From: an uncultured Bacteroidales bacterium
GTDB lineage: Bacteria; Bacteroidota; Bacteroidia; Bacteroidales; Paludibacteraceae
Assembly: GCA_900319645.1 (NCBI GenBank)
Contig: ONPG01000021.1
Location: 1 to 64,000, forward strand
Direction of reading: 5' to 3'
Length of the DNA stretch: 64,000 nucleotides
Shown here piece after piece: positions 36,603-44,610 of the stretch. Position 1 is the first letter of the stretch. The number at the start of each line of letters is the position of its first letter. The notes under the pieces were generated by a model. The model ran no database searches. It was not told where the DNA came from and was given only the letters and a program-made list of their open reading frames with translations. The translations under genes and the position numbers were made by a program.

Positions 36603-37058
36603 ATGAAAACAAGTAGTAAATTACCGAAGCGTAATAACGCGACAAGTGGTCAAAAAGCGCACAATGAAAGCCAATTCATAAAAATTGGCCGTGTTCGTCT
36701 GCATAGTTGGATGAATGAAAAATTGCCTGCTGCTGATATATTTATTTCGGAACGAGAAATAGTACACATAGCCAACAAACACAGCCGTGAATTAGCTTCG
36801 CTTGGAATGGAGGCATTCAACTATGTTACCATGATCATCAATCAGTCGAACGAAATTCGTAAAGATGATCGCGATGCGTTGTTCTTTATTGTTAGCGGAC
36901 AACGAAAGACAGATAGCGATTTGGAGCAATGTGCAGTTGTGGAACTTAAAATAGAATGGATGGGGCGCAAAAGAGTCTATGTAATCAAATCAGCCCGCCC
37001 GATAAATTGGGGCAGGCTGCGTAAAATTGAGTTGGTGTGTGTTAAACCCCGCTCTTAA
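36603..37058 (+). CDS. Unassigned 151-aa CRISPR-linked protein, possible BECR-fold RNase
   Basis: The ATG at 36603 is one base after the cas1 stop, so this gene is in the cas operon. It is not Cas2 (that gene is at 38852-39187), nor Csn2 or Cas4 by length and sequence. The first 25 residues are basic and Ser/Asn-rich; the rest is a compact alpha+beta domain. The stretch IFISEREIVHIANKHSREL, then YVTMIINQSNEIRKDD, then strands LFFIVSG, VVELKIEWM and VYVIKSARPI, follows the pattern of PBECR/Barnase-EndoU-ColicinE5/D-RelE nucleases (paired His, then a helix and antiparallel strands). That assignment is by eye and only tentative. Its coding is AT-rich like cas9/cas1. A role in crRNA handling, spacer acquisition or as a toxin are all open. 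Confidence 0.6.
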   Translation: MKTSSKLPKRNNATSGQKAHNESQFIKIGRVRLHSWMNEKLPAADIFISEREIVHIANKHSRELASLGMEAFNYVTMIINQSNEIRKDDRDALFFIVSGQRKTDSDLEQCAVVELKIEWMGRKRVYVIKSARPINWGRLRKIELVCVKPRS

Positions 37059-37140
37059 CATAAGACTTCCGTTCAGCCTTACCTCTGTGCCGCTGAATTG
37101 CAATAGTGAGCCACACGCGCTCAATATGCTTTTGCGACTG

Positions 37141-37172
37141 CAAAAGTACAACAAAAAATTGATATATGCAAA
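37141..37172 (-). promoter_or_regulatory. Antisense promoter between the cas operon and the array
   Basis: On the - strand TTTG (37169-37172), 20 nt, TACTTTTG (37141-37148): a perfect consensus pointing away from the array and toward the 3' end of the 151-aa gene and cas1. The transcript would begin near 37134. It contains a 6-bp hairpin AAGGCT/AGTCTT (read from 37080 down to 37062) and no open frame of note. It could make an antisense or small RNA. Confidence 0.6.
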
Positions 37173-37210
37173 TTTTTAGAAGAAAAAGTGATGAAATTTT
37201 TAATATTTAA

Positions 37211-37268
37211 TCAAAAAAGTAACTAACAATCGTTCCCTTTAGGGATAAGAAATACGGTCTAAAACAAG
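37211..37268 (+). repeat. Degenerate terminal CRISPR repeat split by a 26-bp insertion
   Basis: TCAAAAAAGTAAC (37211-37223) matches repeat positions 15-27 and 37250-37268 matches positions 28-46 with one change. Between them sit 26 extra bases (37224-37249) containing CCCTTTAGGG. The first 14 repeat positions are poorly conserved. A 29-nt spacer (37269-37297) separates it from the first intact repeat. Confidence 0.8.
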
Positions 37269-37297
37269 TTCTACGGCTCATTTACGGCTTACGTGCT

Positions 37298-38710
37298 GTT
37301 GTGTATGTCATTCAAAAAAGTAACAAATACGGACTAAAACAAGAAAGGTTTCTTTCGTGCTCGACCAACGCACGTTGTGTATGTCATTCAAAAAAGTAAC
37401 AAATACGGACTAGAACAAGCTGCGGTCGTCCCGCTGCCCATGCAATTATGTTGTGTATGTCATTCAAAAAAGTAACAAATACGGACTAAAACAAGGCACG
37501 TATTCCTTAACCGTTTCCGTATCGTGTTGTGTATGTCATTCAAAAAAGTAACAAATACGGACTAAAACAAGGAACAGTAACTGGTACAACTAATGGCTCT
37601 AGTTGTGTATGTCATTCAAAAAAGTAACAAATACGGACTAAAACAAGGCCGCTGTTTGGTGCTCCTTGTATTGACATGTTGTGTATGTCATTCAAAAAAG
37701 TAACAAATACGGACTAAAACAAGACGGCGTTACACTCCGATATTTTAGGCACCGTTGTGTATGTCATTCAAAAAAGTAACAAATACGGACTAAAACAAGA
37801 GCCGTTTTTACAATCTTTACTTTCCATACGTTGTGTATGTCATTCAAAAAAGTAACAAATACGGACTAAAACAAGAGTAAAAGGAGAATAAATTATGAAA
37901 ACTTTGTTGTGTATGTCATTCAAAAAAGTAACAAATACGGACTAAAACAAGTCTGGTCTCATTTCTGTGTGTTTTGTTTTAGTTGTGTATGTCATTCAAA
38001 AAAGTAACAAATACGGACTAAAACAAGCAAATTGAGGTTAACAAGTCAATCGCGAAGTTGTGTATGTCATTCAAAAAAGTAACAAATACGGACTAAAACA
38101 AGCGGGGTATTCGGAACGTGTTTTTAATACCTGTTGTGTATGTCATTCAAAAAAGTAACAAATACGGACTAAAACAAGTCCGGCGGAAAAGACGGAAATA
38201 CTGACGTAGTTGTGTATGTCATTCAAAAAAGTAACAAATACGGACTAAAACAAGAGCGGCAGCACCATTTCGGCAATGGACGCTGTTGTGTATGTCATTC
38301 AAAAAAGTAACAAATACGGACTAAAACAAGTCAAAATCCCGTCAATTCAAAAAACAAAAAGTTGTGTATGTCATTCAAAAAAGTAACAAATACGGACTAA
38401 AACAAGTTTCATTTCGTCGTCCACATCCGTGTAGCGGTTGTGTATGTCATTCAAAAAAGTAACAAATACGGACTAAAACAAGAAGATTATCCACCTTTGC
38501 GGGATCAACTTTGTTGTGTATGTCATTCAAAAAAGTAACAAATACGGACTAAAACAAGGATATTTATACCAATTCGTCTTCACTCCCCGTTGTGTATGTC
38601 ATTCAAAAAAGTAACAAATACGGACTAAAACAAGAGAATATGTGAAATACGTCCCGGACTACTAGTTGTGTATGTCATTCAAAAAAGTAACAAATACGGA
38701 CTAAAACAAG
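37298..38710 (+). CRISPR. Type II-C CRISPR array, 19 repeats of 46 nt, 18 spacers
   Basis: The repeat begins GTTGTGTATGTCATTC and ends ACGGACTAAAACAAG. Repeats start every 76 nt from 37298 to 38665, so spacers are 30 nt, apart from one of 29 nt at 38028-38056. One more 29-nt spacer (37269-37297) lies before the first intact repeat, after the degenerate one. All repeats look identical except the second (37374), where ACTAAAACAAG reads ACTAGAACAAG. The 5' part of the repeat is complementary to the tracrRNA at 39279, which fixes crRNA as the + strand. Spacer 37876-37905 looks like a gene start (AAGGAG, then ATGAAA). No spacer was seen to match another place in the window. Confidence 0.98.
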
Positions 38711-38768
38711 AGATTCCGTATAAAACACTAAAACACAACTAATTAAGACATGTTTTAGAACGTAAAAA
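38711..38768 (+). other. Right flank of the array, possible leader
   Basis: AT-rich segment after the last repeat, with an inverted pair CTAAAACA / TGTTTTAG. The end of the array next to it carries only intact repeats, so new spacers may enter here. No promoter reading into the array is seen. Confidence 0.4.
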
Positions 38769-38790
38769 AGCAGCACTTTCGAGTGCTGCT
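38769..38790. terminator. Bidirectional terminator between array and cas2
   Basis: Eight-bp stem AGCAGCAC / GTGCTGCT with a 6-nt loop, an A-run on the left and TTTGCTTTTG on the right. It can end both the + strand array transcript and the - strand cas2 transcript. Confidence 0.8.
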
Positions 38791-38851
38791 TTTGCTTTTG
38801 GTAGATCACTTTTTGATTCCTATAATTCCAATTAATGTTAATTTTCGATTT

Positions 38852-39225
<374 letters not shown>

Positions 39226-39240
39226 ATTTATGCGATTTTA

Positions 39241-39272
39241 TTTGCATATTTCAAGAAAAAGTGCTACTTTTG
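39241..39272 (+). promoter_or_regulatory. Promoter of the tracrRNA
   Basis: TTTG (39241-39244), 20 nt, TACTTTTG (39265-39272). Transcription from about 39279 would begin exactly at the anti-repeat. Back to back with the cas2 promoter. Confidence 0.85.
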
Positions 39273-39278
39273 CACAAC

Positions 39279-39358
39279 TTTTTGAATGACATACACAATA
39301 AGGATTATTCCGATGTGTAAACATTTAGGGTGGGACACCAGTCTCGCCCTCTTTTTTT
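39279..39358 (+). ncRNA. tracrRNA of the type II-C system
   Basis: The anti-repeat at 39280-39298 (ending GAATGACATACACAA) is complementary without mismatch to about the first 20 nt of the CRISPR repeat. AATAAGG follows, a nexus-like element common in II-C tracrRNAs, then a GATGTGTAAACATTT hairpin. A 10-bp terminator stem (39327-39336 with 39341-39350, loop ACCA) is followed by seven T. The predicted RNA is about 80 nt. It lies beyond cas2, about 570 nt from the last repeat and outside the cas9 operon. Confidence 0.9.
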
Positions 39359-39423
39359 GCTGCGGCGGGAGAGTTCACGACACTACCTTCGGCTGTGGCG
39401 GAGATCCGGAGAGGACTTGGATA

Positions 39424-39494
39424 GGAGATGGTCCCGTGATGGTCAAGTGCTGAGCAAGTGAGACCTAACACCAGACCATCACGGGACCATCTCC
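39424..39494. repeat. 21-bp perfect inverted repeat with 29-nt loop
   Basis: GGAGATGGTCCCGTGATGGTC at 39424-39444 is exactly complementary to 39474-39494. It lies in the gap between the tracrRNA and the metG terminator, where no gene is seen. It has no T-run. Possible roles are a structured RNA, a remnant of a small mobile element or a boundary of the CRISPR island. Confidence 0.75.
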
Positions 39495-39522
39495 CAAGGA
39501 AAAGCCAACAGCAAAAAGATAA

Positions 39523-39560
39523 CTACACAAAAATCGCCCATAAGAGCGATTTTTGTGTAG
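39523..39560. terminator. Terminator downstream of metG
   Basis: Fifteen-bp perfect stem (39523-39537 with 39546-39560) with AAAAATCGC / GCGATTTTT at its core and an 8-nt loop. It works in either direction; metG reads into it on the - strand. Confidence 0.85.
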
Positions 39561-39600
39561 CCAAAGCCAAAGCCAAGGCCAAGGCCGTTAAAGCAGATCC
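39561..39600 (-). repeat. Dispersed intergenic repeat, copy C
   Basis: GCCAAA and GCCAAG units followed by GCCGTTAAAGC, the reverse complement of the GCTTTAACGGC part of copy A. It abuts the metG stop on one side and the terminator on the other, as copy A abuts a terminator. Confidence 0.65.
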
Positions 39601-39610
39601 GGCTGCCAAG

Positions 39611-41686
39611 CTATCCCACTTGTGCGCCGGGGCGGACGGGAGCGGTGACGGTGGTGACCACCAGTTTGCCGTCGGCATTGACTGCCGAGAGGATCATTCC
39701 CTGGCTCTCGATACCCATCATCTTGCGCGGCGGGAAATTGGCGATATAGAGCACCTGTTTGCCTACCAGCACCGAGGGATCGGGATAACTCTGGGCTATA
39801 CCTGAGAGGATCGTTCTTCCGCCCATTCCGTCGTCGAGGCGGAACTGCAGCAGTCGGTCGGATTTCTTGACAGGCGTACACTCCAGGACGGTAGCCACAC
39901 GGATATCGGTCTTGTCGAACTCGTCGATGGTAGTAGCCCCTTTGACCGGCTCGGGACGCCAGTTCTTGAGCGCCTCGGCTTGGGCGGCTTCCTCGTTCTC
40001 CTTCTTGATACGCGCGAGACGGTCCAACTGCGCCTGGATAGCCGCATCGTCGATCTTCTCGAACAGCAGCGACACTTCGCCAAGAGGCTGACCCGCCTGC
40101 AGCATATCCATACGTCCCAGGTCGTCCCAACCCAACTTGGCATCCAACTGCAGCATCGCTTTCAGTTTCGCCGAACTAAACGGCAGGAACGGCTCGAAAG
40201 CAATCGCCAGGTTGGCTGCTATCTGCAAAGCGATATGCAGCACGGTAGCCGTGCGGTCCATATCGGTCTTGGCCAGTTTCCACGGCTCGGTATCCGCCAG
40301 ATACTTGTTGCCGATACGGGCGAGGTTCATCGCCTCTTTCTGCGCGTCGCGGAAACGGAAGTTATCGAGCAGGGACTCGATTTGCGATTTGTAGTTGGTG
40401 ATTTGCGCTATGATCTCGCGGTCGTAGTCGTTCAGTTCGCCGCAAGCCGGCACTGTGCCCTCGAAATACTTGCCGGTGAGCACCAAGGCACGGTTGACAA
40501 AATTGCCGTAGATAGCCACCAGTTCGTTGTTGTTACGCGCCTGGAAATCCGCCCAGGTGAAGTCGTTGTCCTTGGTCTCGGGTGCGTTAGCGGTGAGCAC
40601 ATAACGCAGCACATCCTGTTTGCCCGGGAAATCCTCGAGATACTCGTTGAGCCACACCGCCCAGTTGCGGCTGGTGGAGATCTTGTCACCCTCGAGGTTG
40701 AGGAACTCGTTGGACGGCACGTTGTCGGGCAGGTTGTAGCCCTGTGCTTTCAACATAGCCGGGAAGACGATACAGTGGAAGACGATATTGTCCTTGCCGA
40801 TGAAATGAATCATGCGGGTGTCGTCCTGTTTCCACCATTTCTCCCAGTTGCCGTATTTGTCCGGCTGTGCGTCGCAGAGCTCCTTAGTGTTGGAGATATA
40901 GCCGATAGGGGCATCAAACCACACATAAAGCACCTTGCCTTCTGCGCCCTCGACGGGCACGGGGATACCCCAGTCCAGGTCCCGCGTCACGGCACGAGGT
41001 TTGAGTCCGCCATCCAACCAGCTCTTGCACTGGCCATAGACGTTCGGACGCCACTCCTTGTGGTGGTTGAGGATCCAGTCCTCGAGCCACGCCTGATACT
41101 GATCCAAAGGCAGATACCAGTGCTTGGTGGCGCGTTTGGTGAGCGGATTGCCCGTCTCGGCGTTATAGGGGTTGATCAACTCGTCCGGCGAGAGGGTGGC
41201 GCCGCATTTCTCACACTGGTCGCCATACGCACCGAGCGAGTGGCAACGCGGACACTCGCCGCGGATATTACGGTCGGTCAGGAAATGACCGGTCTCCTCG
41301 TCGTAGAACTGCTCTGAGGTCTCCTCGGTGAACTGACCCGCGTCGTACATCTTACGGAAATAGTCCGCCGCAAAGCGGTGGTGAACCGCCGAGGTGGTAC
41401 GCGAATAGATGTCGTAACTGATACCAAACTCCTCGAACGAACGCTTGATCAACTCGTGATAACGATCGACGACCTGCTGGGTAGTGATACCCTCTTTGCG
41501 TGCCCGGATAGTAACCGGCACACCGTGTTCGTCGCTTCCGCCAACAAACAACACCTCACGGCCCTTCAGACGCAGATAACGGGCGTAGATATCCGCCGGA
41601 ACGTACACCCCTGCAAGGTGGCCGATATGCACCGGACCGTTGGCGTACGGCAGTGCTGCGGTGATTAAAGTACGATTAAATGCCAT
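39611..41686 (-). CDS. metG: Methionyl-tRNA synthetase with C-terminal tRNA-binding domain
   Basis: 691 aa, cytosolic, charges tRNA-Met. Class I signatures: HIGH at residues 20-23 ([14 protein letters not shown]) and a KMSKS-loop variant KISTS (about 335). The Zn-binding insertion has the Cys pairs CPRC and CEKC. The anticodon-binding helical domain is followed from about 585 by an EMAP/Trbp111-like OB domain ([22 protein letters not shown]). The full length suggests an intact dimeric form. Promoter at 41802-41833, leader about 105 nt. Confidence 0.97.
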   Translation of the reverse strand: MAFNRTLITAALPYANGPVHIGHLAGVYVPADIYARYLRLKGREVLFVGGSDEHGVPVTIRARKEGITTQQVVDRYHELIKRSFEEFGISYDIYSRTTSAVHHRFAADYFRKMYDAGQFTEETSEQFYDEETGHFLTDRNIRGECPRCHSLGAYGDQCEKCGATLSPDELINPYNAETGNPLTKRATKHWYLPLDQYQAWLEDWILNHHKEWRPNVYGQCKSWLDGGLKPRAVTRDLDWGIPVPVEGAEGKVLYVWFDAPIGYISNTKELCDAQPDKYGNWEKWWKQDDTRMIHFIGKDNIVFHCIVFPAMLKAQGYNLPDNVPSNEFLNLEGDKISTSRNWAVWLNEYLEDFPGKQDVLRYVLTANAPETKDNDFTWADFQARNNNELVAIYGNFVNRALVLTGKYFEGTVPACGELNDYDREIIAQITNYKSQIESLLDNFRFRDAQKEAMNLARIGNKYLADTEPWKLAKTDMDRTATVLHIALQIAANLAIAFEPFLPFSSAKLKAMLQLDAKLGWDDLGRMDMLQAGQPLGEVSLLFEKIDDAAIQAQLDRLARIKKENEEAAQAEALKNWRPEPVKGATTIDEFDKTDIRVATVLECTPVKKSDRLLQFRLDDGMGGRTILSGIAQSYPDPSVLVGKQVLYIANFPPRKMMGIESQGMILSAVNADGKLVVTTVTAPVRPGAQVG

Positions 41687-41721
41687 ATTTTGTAGATTTT
41701 TTGTCTATTCTTTAAAAAAAA

Positions 41722-41753
41722 TTTGCGTATTCCAATTATTTTTTGTAATTTCG
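41722..41753 (+). promoter_or_regulatory. Promoter of the outer-membrane-type gene at 41841
   Basis: TTTG (41722-41725), 20 nt, TAATTTCG (41746-41753), one mismatch to the consensus. Leader of about 80 nt. It overlaps the metG leader on the other strand. Confidence 0.55.
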
Positions 41754-41801
41754 CACCGGATTATGGCACAACGTGTCACACCCGTTTTTGGAAATCGGGT
41801 G

Positions 41802-41833
41802 CAAAGGTAGTGATTTTTTCTGAAAAATACAAA
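41802..41833 (-). promoter_or_regulatory. Promoter of metG
   Basis: On the - strand TTTG (41830-41833), 20 nt, TACCTTTG (41802-41809). Confidence 0.82.
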
Positions 41834-41840
41834 TATTTTT

Positions 41841-42842
41841 GTGAAAAAACAATATTCTAATATCATTCTGTTGCTTGCGCTGCTGATTTCAGGTAGTGCC
41901 CAAGCGGACGTATTTCATTATGTGGGTGCGAATGTGCACGGAGGCGAATGGACGTTGTGGCACCCTGCCAATCTGAAATATATGGACAAGTCGTACGGTG
42001 TAGGCGGCGGTTTGGGTTTCAACTATGAGTTGCAGTCCGGCGACCGTTTCAGCGACACGCGTTTTCTGTTCGATATCGGCCTGACCGTTATCGGCGGCAC
42101 CACCACCTATACGCCCAGAAACGAGGTGCATGCTATTAACATCTCCTACAACAACGATCCGTTCAGATATGTGTATGAGGTCAAAAACCGCCGTGATACC
42201 TACACCAAGATAGCCGCCCAGGTGCCTATCCTCTTCGGTGTACAAAAACGCCGTTTCTATATGCTTGCGGGTGTGAAGATAGGCTATCACGTCACCGGTT
42301 CGTGGAACGTCAAATGCGACATCACGACCTACGGCGAGGATCCGGATATCGTAGGCGTCAAACTGACGGACAACGGTCCGGACGACCAGTTCTACAGCAC
42401 GCCGCAGCTCCGCGAAGAGAACAACAAGACCAATCCCGCCCCGAAGATGTTCCCCATCGCTCTGGACGGCACGATTGAGTTGGGCGCACGGTTGGGTCCC
42501 GTGCCTGACGGCACCGGATACGACGTCAAACGAAGCACGGTGGAATACCGGTTGGCTGCCTTTCTGGATGTGACCGCCTACGGAGGCTACCGCAAATATG
42601 ACAACCTACAGAAAATTATCGAATATCCGTCCGCCTACAGCAAGACGCTGGTCAACGACGTCCAGTTGCACGATTTTCTGTCGATCGTTCAGCCTACAGC
42701 CGCCAAAAATTACGGAATCAAGAAGGACTCCCCTCTCGGTAAGAATATTATGGCGGGTATCAAGTTCACCGTGCTGTTCCAGTTGCCGGAGAAACGCGGT
42801 TGCGTGATCTGCGGCGACAACTATCACGGCGGAGGATTCTAA
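41841..42842 (+). CDS. Secreted/outer-membrane beta-barrel-like protein of unknown function
   Basis: 333 aa with a GTG start (the only start that gives the complete signal MKKQYSNIILLLALLISGSAQA). The rest is made of alternating strands with many aromatic and glycine residues (YGVGGGLGFNYELQSG, FYMLAGVKIGYHVTGSW, FTVLFQLPEK), as in small outer-membrane barrels of Bacteroidota. Two Cys near the end (CVICGD) are unusual for such proteins. No close family is recognised. The stop overlaps the convergent cdaA stop by 4 nt. Confidence 0.75.
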   Translation: MKKQYSNIILLLALLISGSAQADVFHYVGANVHGGEWTLWHPANLKYMDKSYGVGGGLGFNYELQSGDRFSDTRFLFDIGLTVIGGTTTYTPRNEVHAINISYNNDPFRYVYEVKNRRDTYTKIAAQVPILFGVQKRRFYMLAGVKIGYHVTGSWNVKCDITTYGEDPDIVGVKLTDNGPDDQFYSTPQLREENNKTNPAPKMFPIALDGTIELGARLGPVPDGTGYDVKRSTVEYRLAAFLDVTAYGGYRKYDNLQKIIEYPSAYSKTLVNDVQLHDFLSIVQPTAAKNYGIKKDSPLGKNIMAGIKFTVLFQLPEKRGCVICGDNYHGGGF

Positions 42843-43612
42843 TCGGCGGGATTAGCCGTAGCGTGCAAGACGAGGAAGAGTTCATCTTCCTTCACTTCGT
42901 GGATTTCGCCCTCACGGGCAACGGATATACGCCCGGTCTCTTCGGACACAACGATACACGTTGCGTCCGTTTTTTCTGTCAGGCCCAGTGCTGAACGGTG
43001 GCGCAAACCGTAGTGGAGCGGAATGGTCTGGTTGTGACTGACGGGCAGGATACAAGCCGCAGCCTCCAGTTTGCCGTTGCGGATAATCAGCGCACCGTCA
43101 TGCAAAGGGGTGTTCTTGAAGAAGATATTCTCTATCAACCGCGCCGAGACCGTGGCATTGAGCCGCTCTCCGGTGTCGGAGTACTCCTTGAGGTCGCTCT
43201 CGCCCGCCAGGACGATCAGCGCCCCGGTCTTGGTACTCGCCATGTGACGGCAGGCGTTGATGACCTCCAGCACCTGCTGGCGCGAAGCATCGTCCTCCTT
43301 GTCACGGCGACGGAGCAGGAACTGGAAAGACGAGAAACGGGCACCTATACGGTAGAAAAACAAACGGATCTCTTCCTGGAAAATAACGATGATAGCTATC
43401 GCACCCACCGAGATAATACGGTCGAAGAGCGCACCGGTGAGGTCGAGCTGGAACACAAAACTGACCAAAAACCACACGACGATAAACGCCAGTATGCCCC
43501 AGAAGAGATTAGCTGCTCCCGAACGGCGCAACAAGCGGTAGGTTTCATATAAAATACCTGCTACCAGCAGAATATCCACAAAATCCTTGAATCCAAATTC
43601 AAATACAAACAT
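42839..43612 (-). CDS. cdaA: Diadenylate cyclase, CdaA/DacA type
   Basis: 257 aa. Makes the second messenger c-di-AMP from two ATP. Three N-terminal membrane helices (about 10-28, 35-55, 62-80) anchor a DAC domain (about 100-245) with the signature residues DGA at 172-174 and RHR at 204-206. c-di-AMP usually controls osmotic and cell-wall homeostasis. The gene follows folP, as in many Bacteroidales, with a tandem repeat between them immediately before the ATG. Confidence 0.95.
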   Translation of the reverse strand: MFVFEFGFKDFVDILLVAGILYETYRLLRRSGAANLFWGILAFIVVWFLVSFVFQLDLTGALFDRIISVGAIAIIVIFQEEIRLFFYRIGARFSSFQFLLRRRDKEDDASRQQVLEVINACRHMASTKTGALIVLAGESDLKEYSDTGERLNATVSARLIENIFFKNTPLHDGALIIRNGKLEAAACILPVSHNQTIPLHYGLRHRSALGLTEKTDATCIVVSEETGRISVAREGEIHEVKEDELFLVLHATANPAD

Positions 43613-43618
43613 AAAGAT

Positions 43619-43676
43619 ATTTACGATTTGACGATTTACGATTTGACGATTTACGATTTTCAGTTTTCAATTTTCC
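43619..43676. repeat. AATCGTAAATCGTC tandem-type repeat between folP and cdaA
   Basis: Units ATTTACG/ATTTGACG at 43619-43660, then TTTTCAGTTTTCAATTTTCC at 43657-43676, which overlaps the last codons and stop of folP. On the mRNA the array ends 6 nt before the cdaA start. Confidence 0.78.
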
Positions 43677-44389
43677 ATCAGTTTTCCGTAGAGCCGGACG
43701 GTTTGGCGTGCCTCTCTGACGTCGTGCACGCGCAGGATAGTTGCGCCGTGTTGCAGGGCGTACAGATGCAGCACCTGGGTGGCGGCAAGGCAGTCCTCGG
43801 GCGTTGTTTCCAACAGGCGGTACAGCATCGATTTGCGGCTCACGCCTACGAGCACCGGTCTGCCGGAATCGCCCAGCCGGTCGAGCTGACGCAGGCAACG
43901 ATAGTCGTTGTCCACTCCGCCGGTGAAACCCAATCCCGGATCAAGGATCAGTTCGATGCCCTCCATCCGGTCGATCTCCTTGAGACGGCTGTAATCCCCG
44001 CGCAGGGTCCATATATAAGGTACGCGATACCCGCGCACGAGGTTGAACATCGCTTCGCACCCGCCGGAGACATCGTTCACGATCAGGGGTCCGAAATGCT
44101 CCAATGCCCTGCGGGCTATCTCCGGCCGGAACGTATCGACCGACAATCGCGCATCCGGCATGCGGGTGCGCAATGCACGCAAAGCGGGTTCGAGTCTGCT
44201 CCACTCCTCTTCCTCACTCGCCGGAAGGCTGTCGGGACGGGTGGAACACGCACCAATATCCAATATATCCGCACCCTCGTCCAGACACCTTAACGCCGCC
44301 GACACGAGACGGTCGGGATCCTGAATCCGCGACCCGGCATAGAAGCTGTCGGGAGTCACATTCAATATCGCCATGATTTGCGGTTGCAT
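43667..44389 (-). CDS. folP: Dihydropteroate synthase
   Basis: 240 aa. Joins pABA to the dihydropterin pyrophosphate in folate synthesis; the sulfonamide target. Motifs: ILNVTPDSFYAG, GADILDIGACSTRP, SVDTFRP, VNDVSGG, LDPGLGF, LVGVSRKSML and ending RVHDVREARQTV. Slightly shorter than the usual 270-280 aa, with the stop formed in a GAAAATTGAAAACTG repeat. A TAATTTTG element at 44394-44401 suggests a nearly leaderless mRNA if the ATG at 44389 is used. Confidence 0.94.
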   Translation of the reverse strand: MQPQIMAILNVTPDSFYAGSRIQDPDRLVSAALRCLDEGADILDIGACSTRPDSLPASEEEEWSRLEPALRALRTRMPDARLSVDTFRPEIARRALEHFGPLIVNDVSGGCEAMFNLVRGYRVPYIWTLRGDYSRLKEIDRMEGIELILDPGLGFTGGVDNDYRCLRQLDRLGDSGRPVLVGVSRKSMLYRLLETTPEDCLAATQVLHLYALQHGATILRVHDVREARQTVRLYGKLMEN

Positions 44390-44493
44390 CGTGCAAAATT
44401 ACTAAAAAATCGGGACAATCACACTATCAAAAATCAAAAAAATGACTTTTTTAGAAGAAAAATACATTTTTTTTTCATTTTTAAGCAAAAAAA

Positions 44494-44525
44494 TTGGGGA
44501 GTTTGCAAAAAAAGTTGTATCTTTG
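44494..44525 (+). promoter_or_regulatory. Promoter of the gldJ-like gene
   Basis: TTG (44494-44496), 21 nt, TATCTTTG (44518-44525). Leader of about 80 nt to the ATG at 44611. Confidence 0.7.
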
Positions 44526-44610
44526 CAGGCTGAATAGTGTGCACGTATGTACACACGTAGCGCACAACGCGCATTTTATTAATGTAATTAGTTGTCATTT
44601 TACTACAAAT

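Noticed and set aside
36603-37058. Calling the small gene after cas1 a Cas2 or Csn2
   Set aside because: Its sequence lacks the Cas2 strand-Asp motif and a true cas2 is at 38852-39187; Csn2 is longer and of a different fold.
37211-37268. Degenerate repeat as a possible tracrRNA anti-repeat on the - strand
   Set aside because: A much better anti-repeat with promoter and terminator is at 39279-39358, and the - strand here has no promoter reading through the degenerate repeat.
37298-38710. Reading the array with crRNA on the - strand (repeat starting CTTGTTTTAG)
   Set aside because: The tracrRNA would then be identical rather than complementary to the crRNA repeat.
39458-39805. Open frame with a KAKAKAKA run
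   Set aside because: It is the translation of the GCCAAR repeat and of metG antisense; not a gene.
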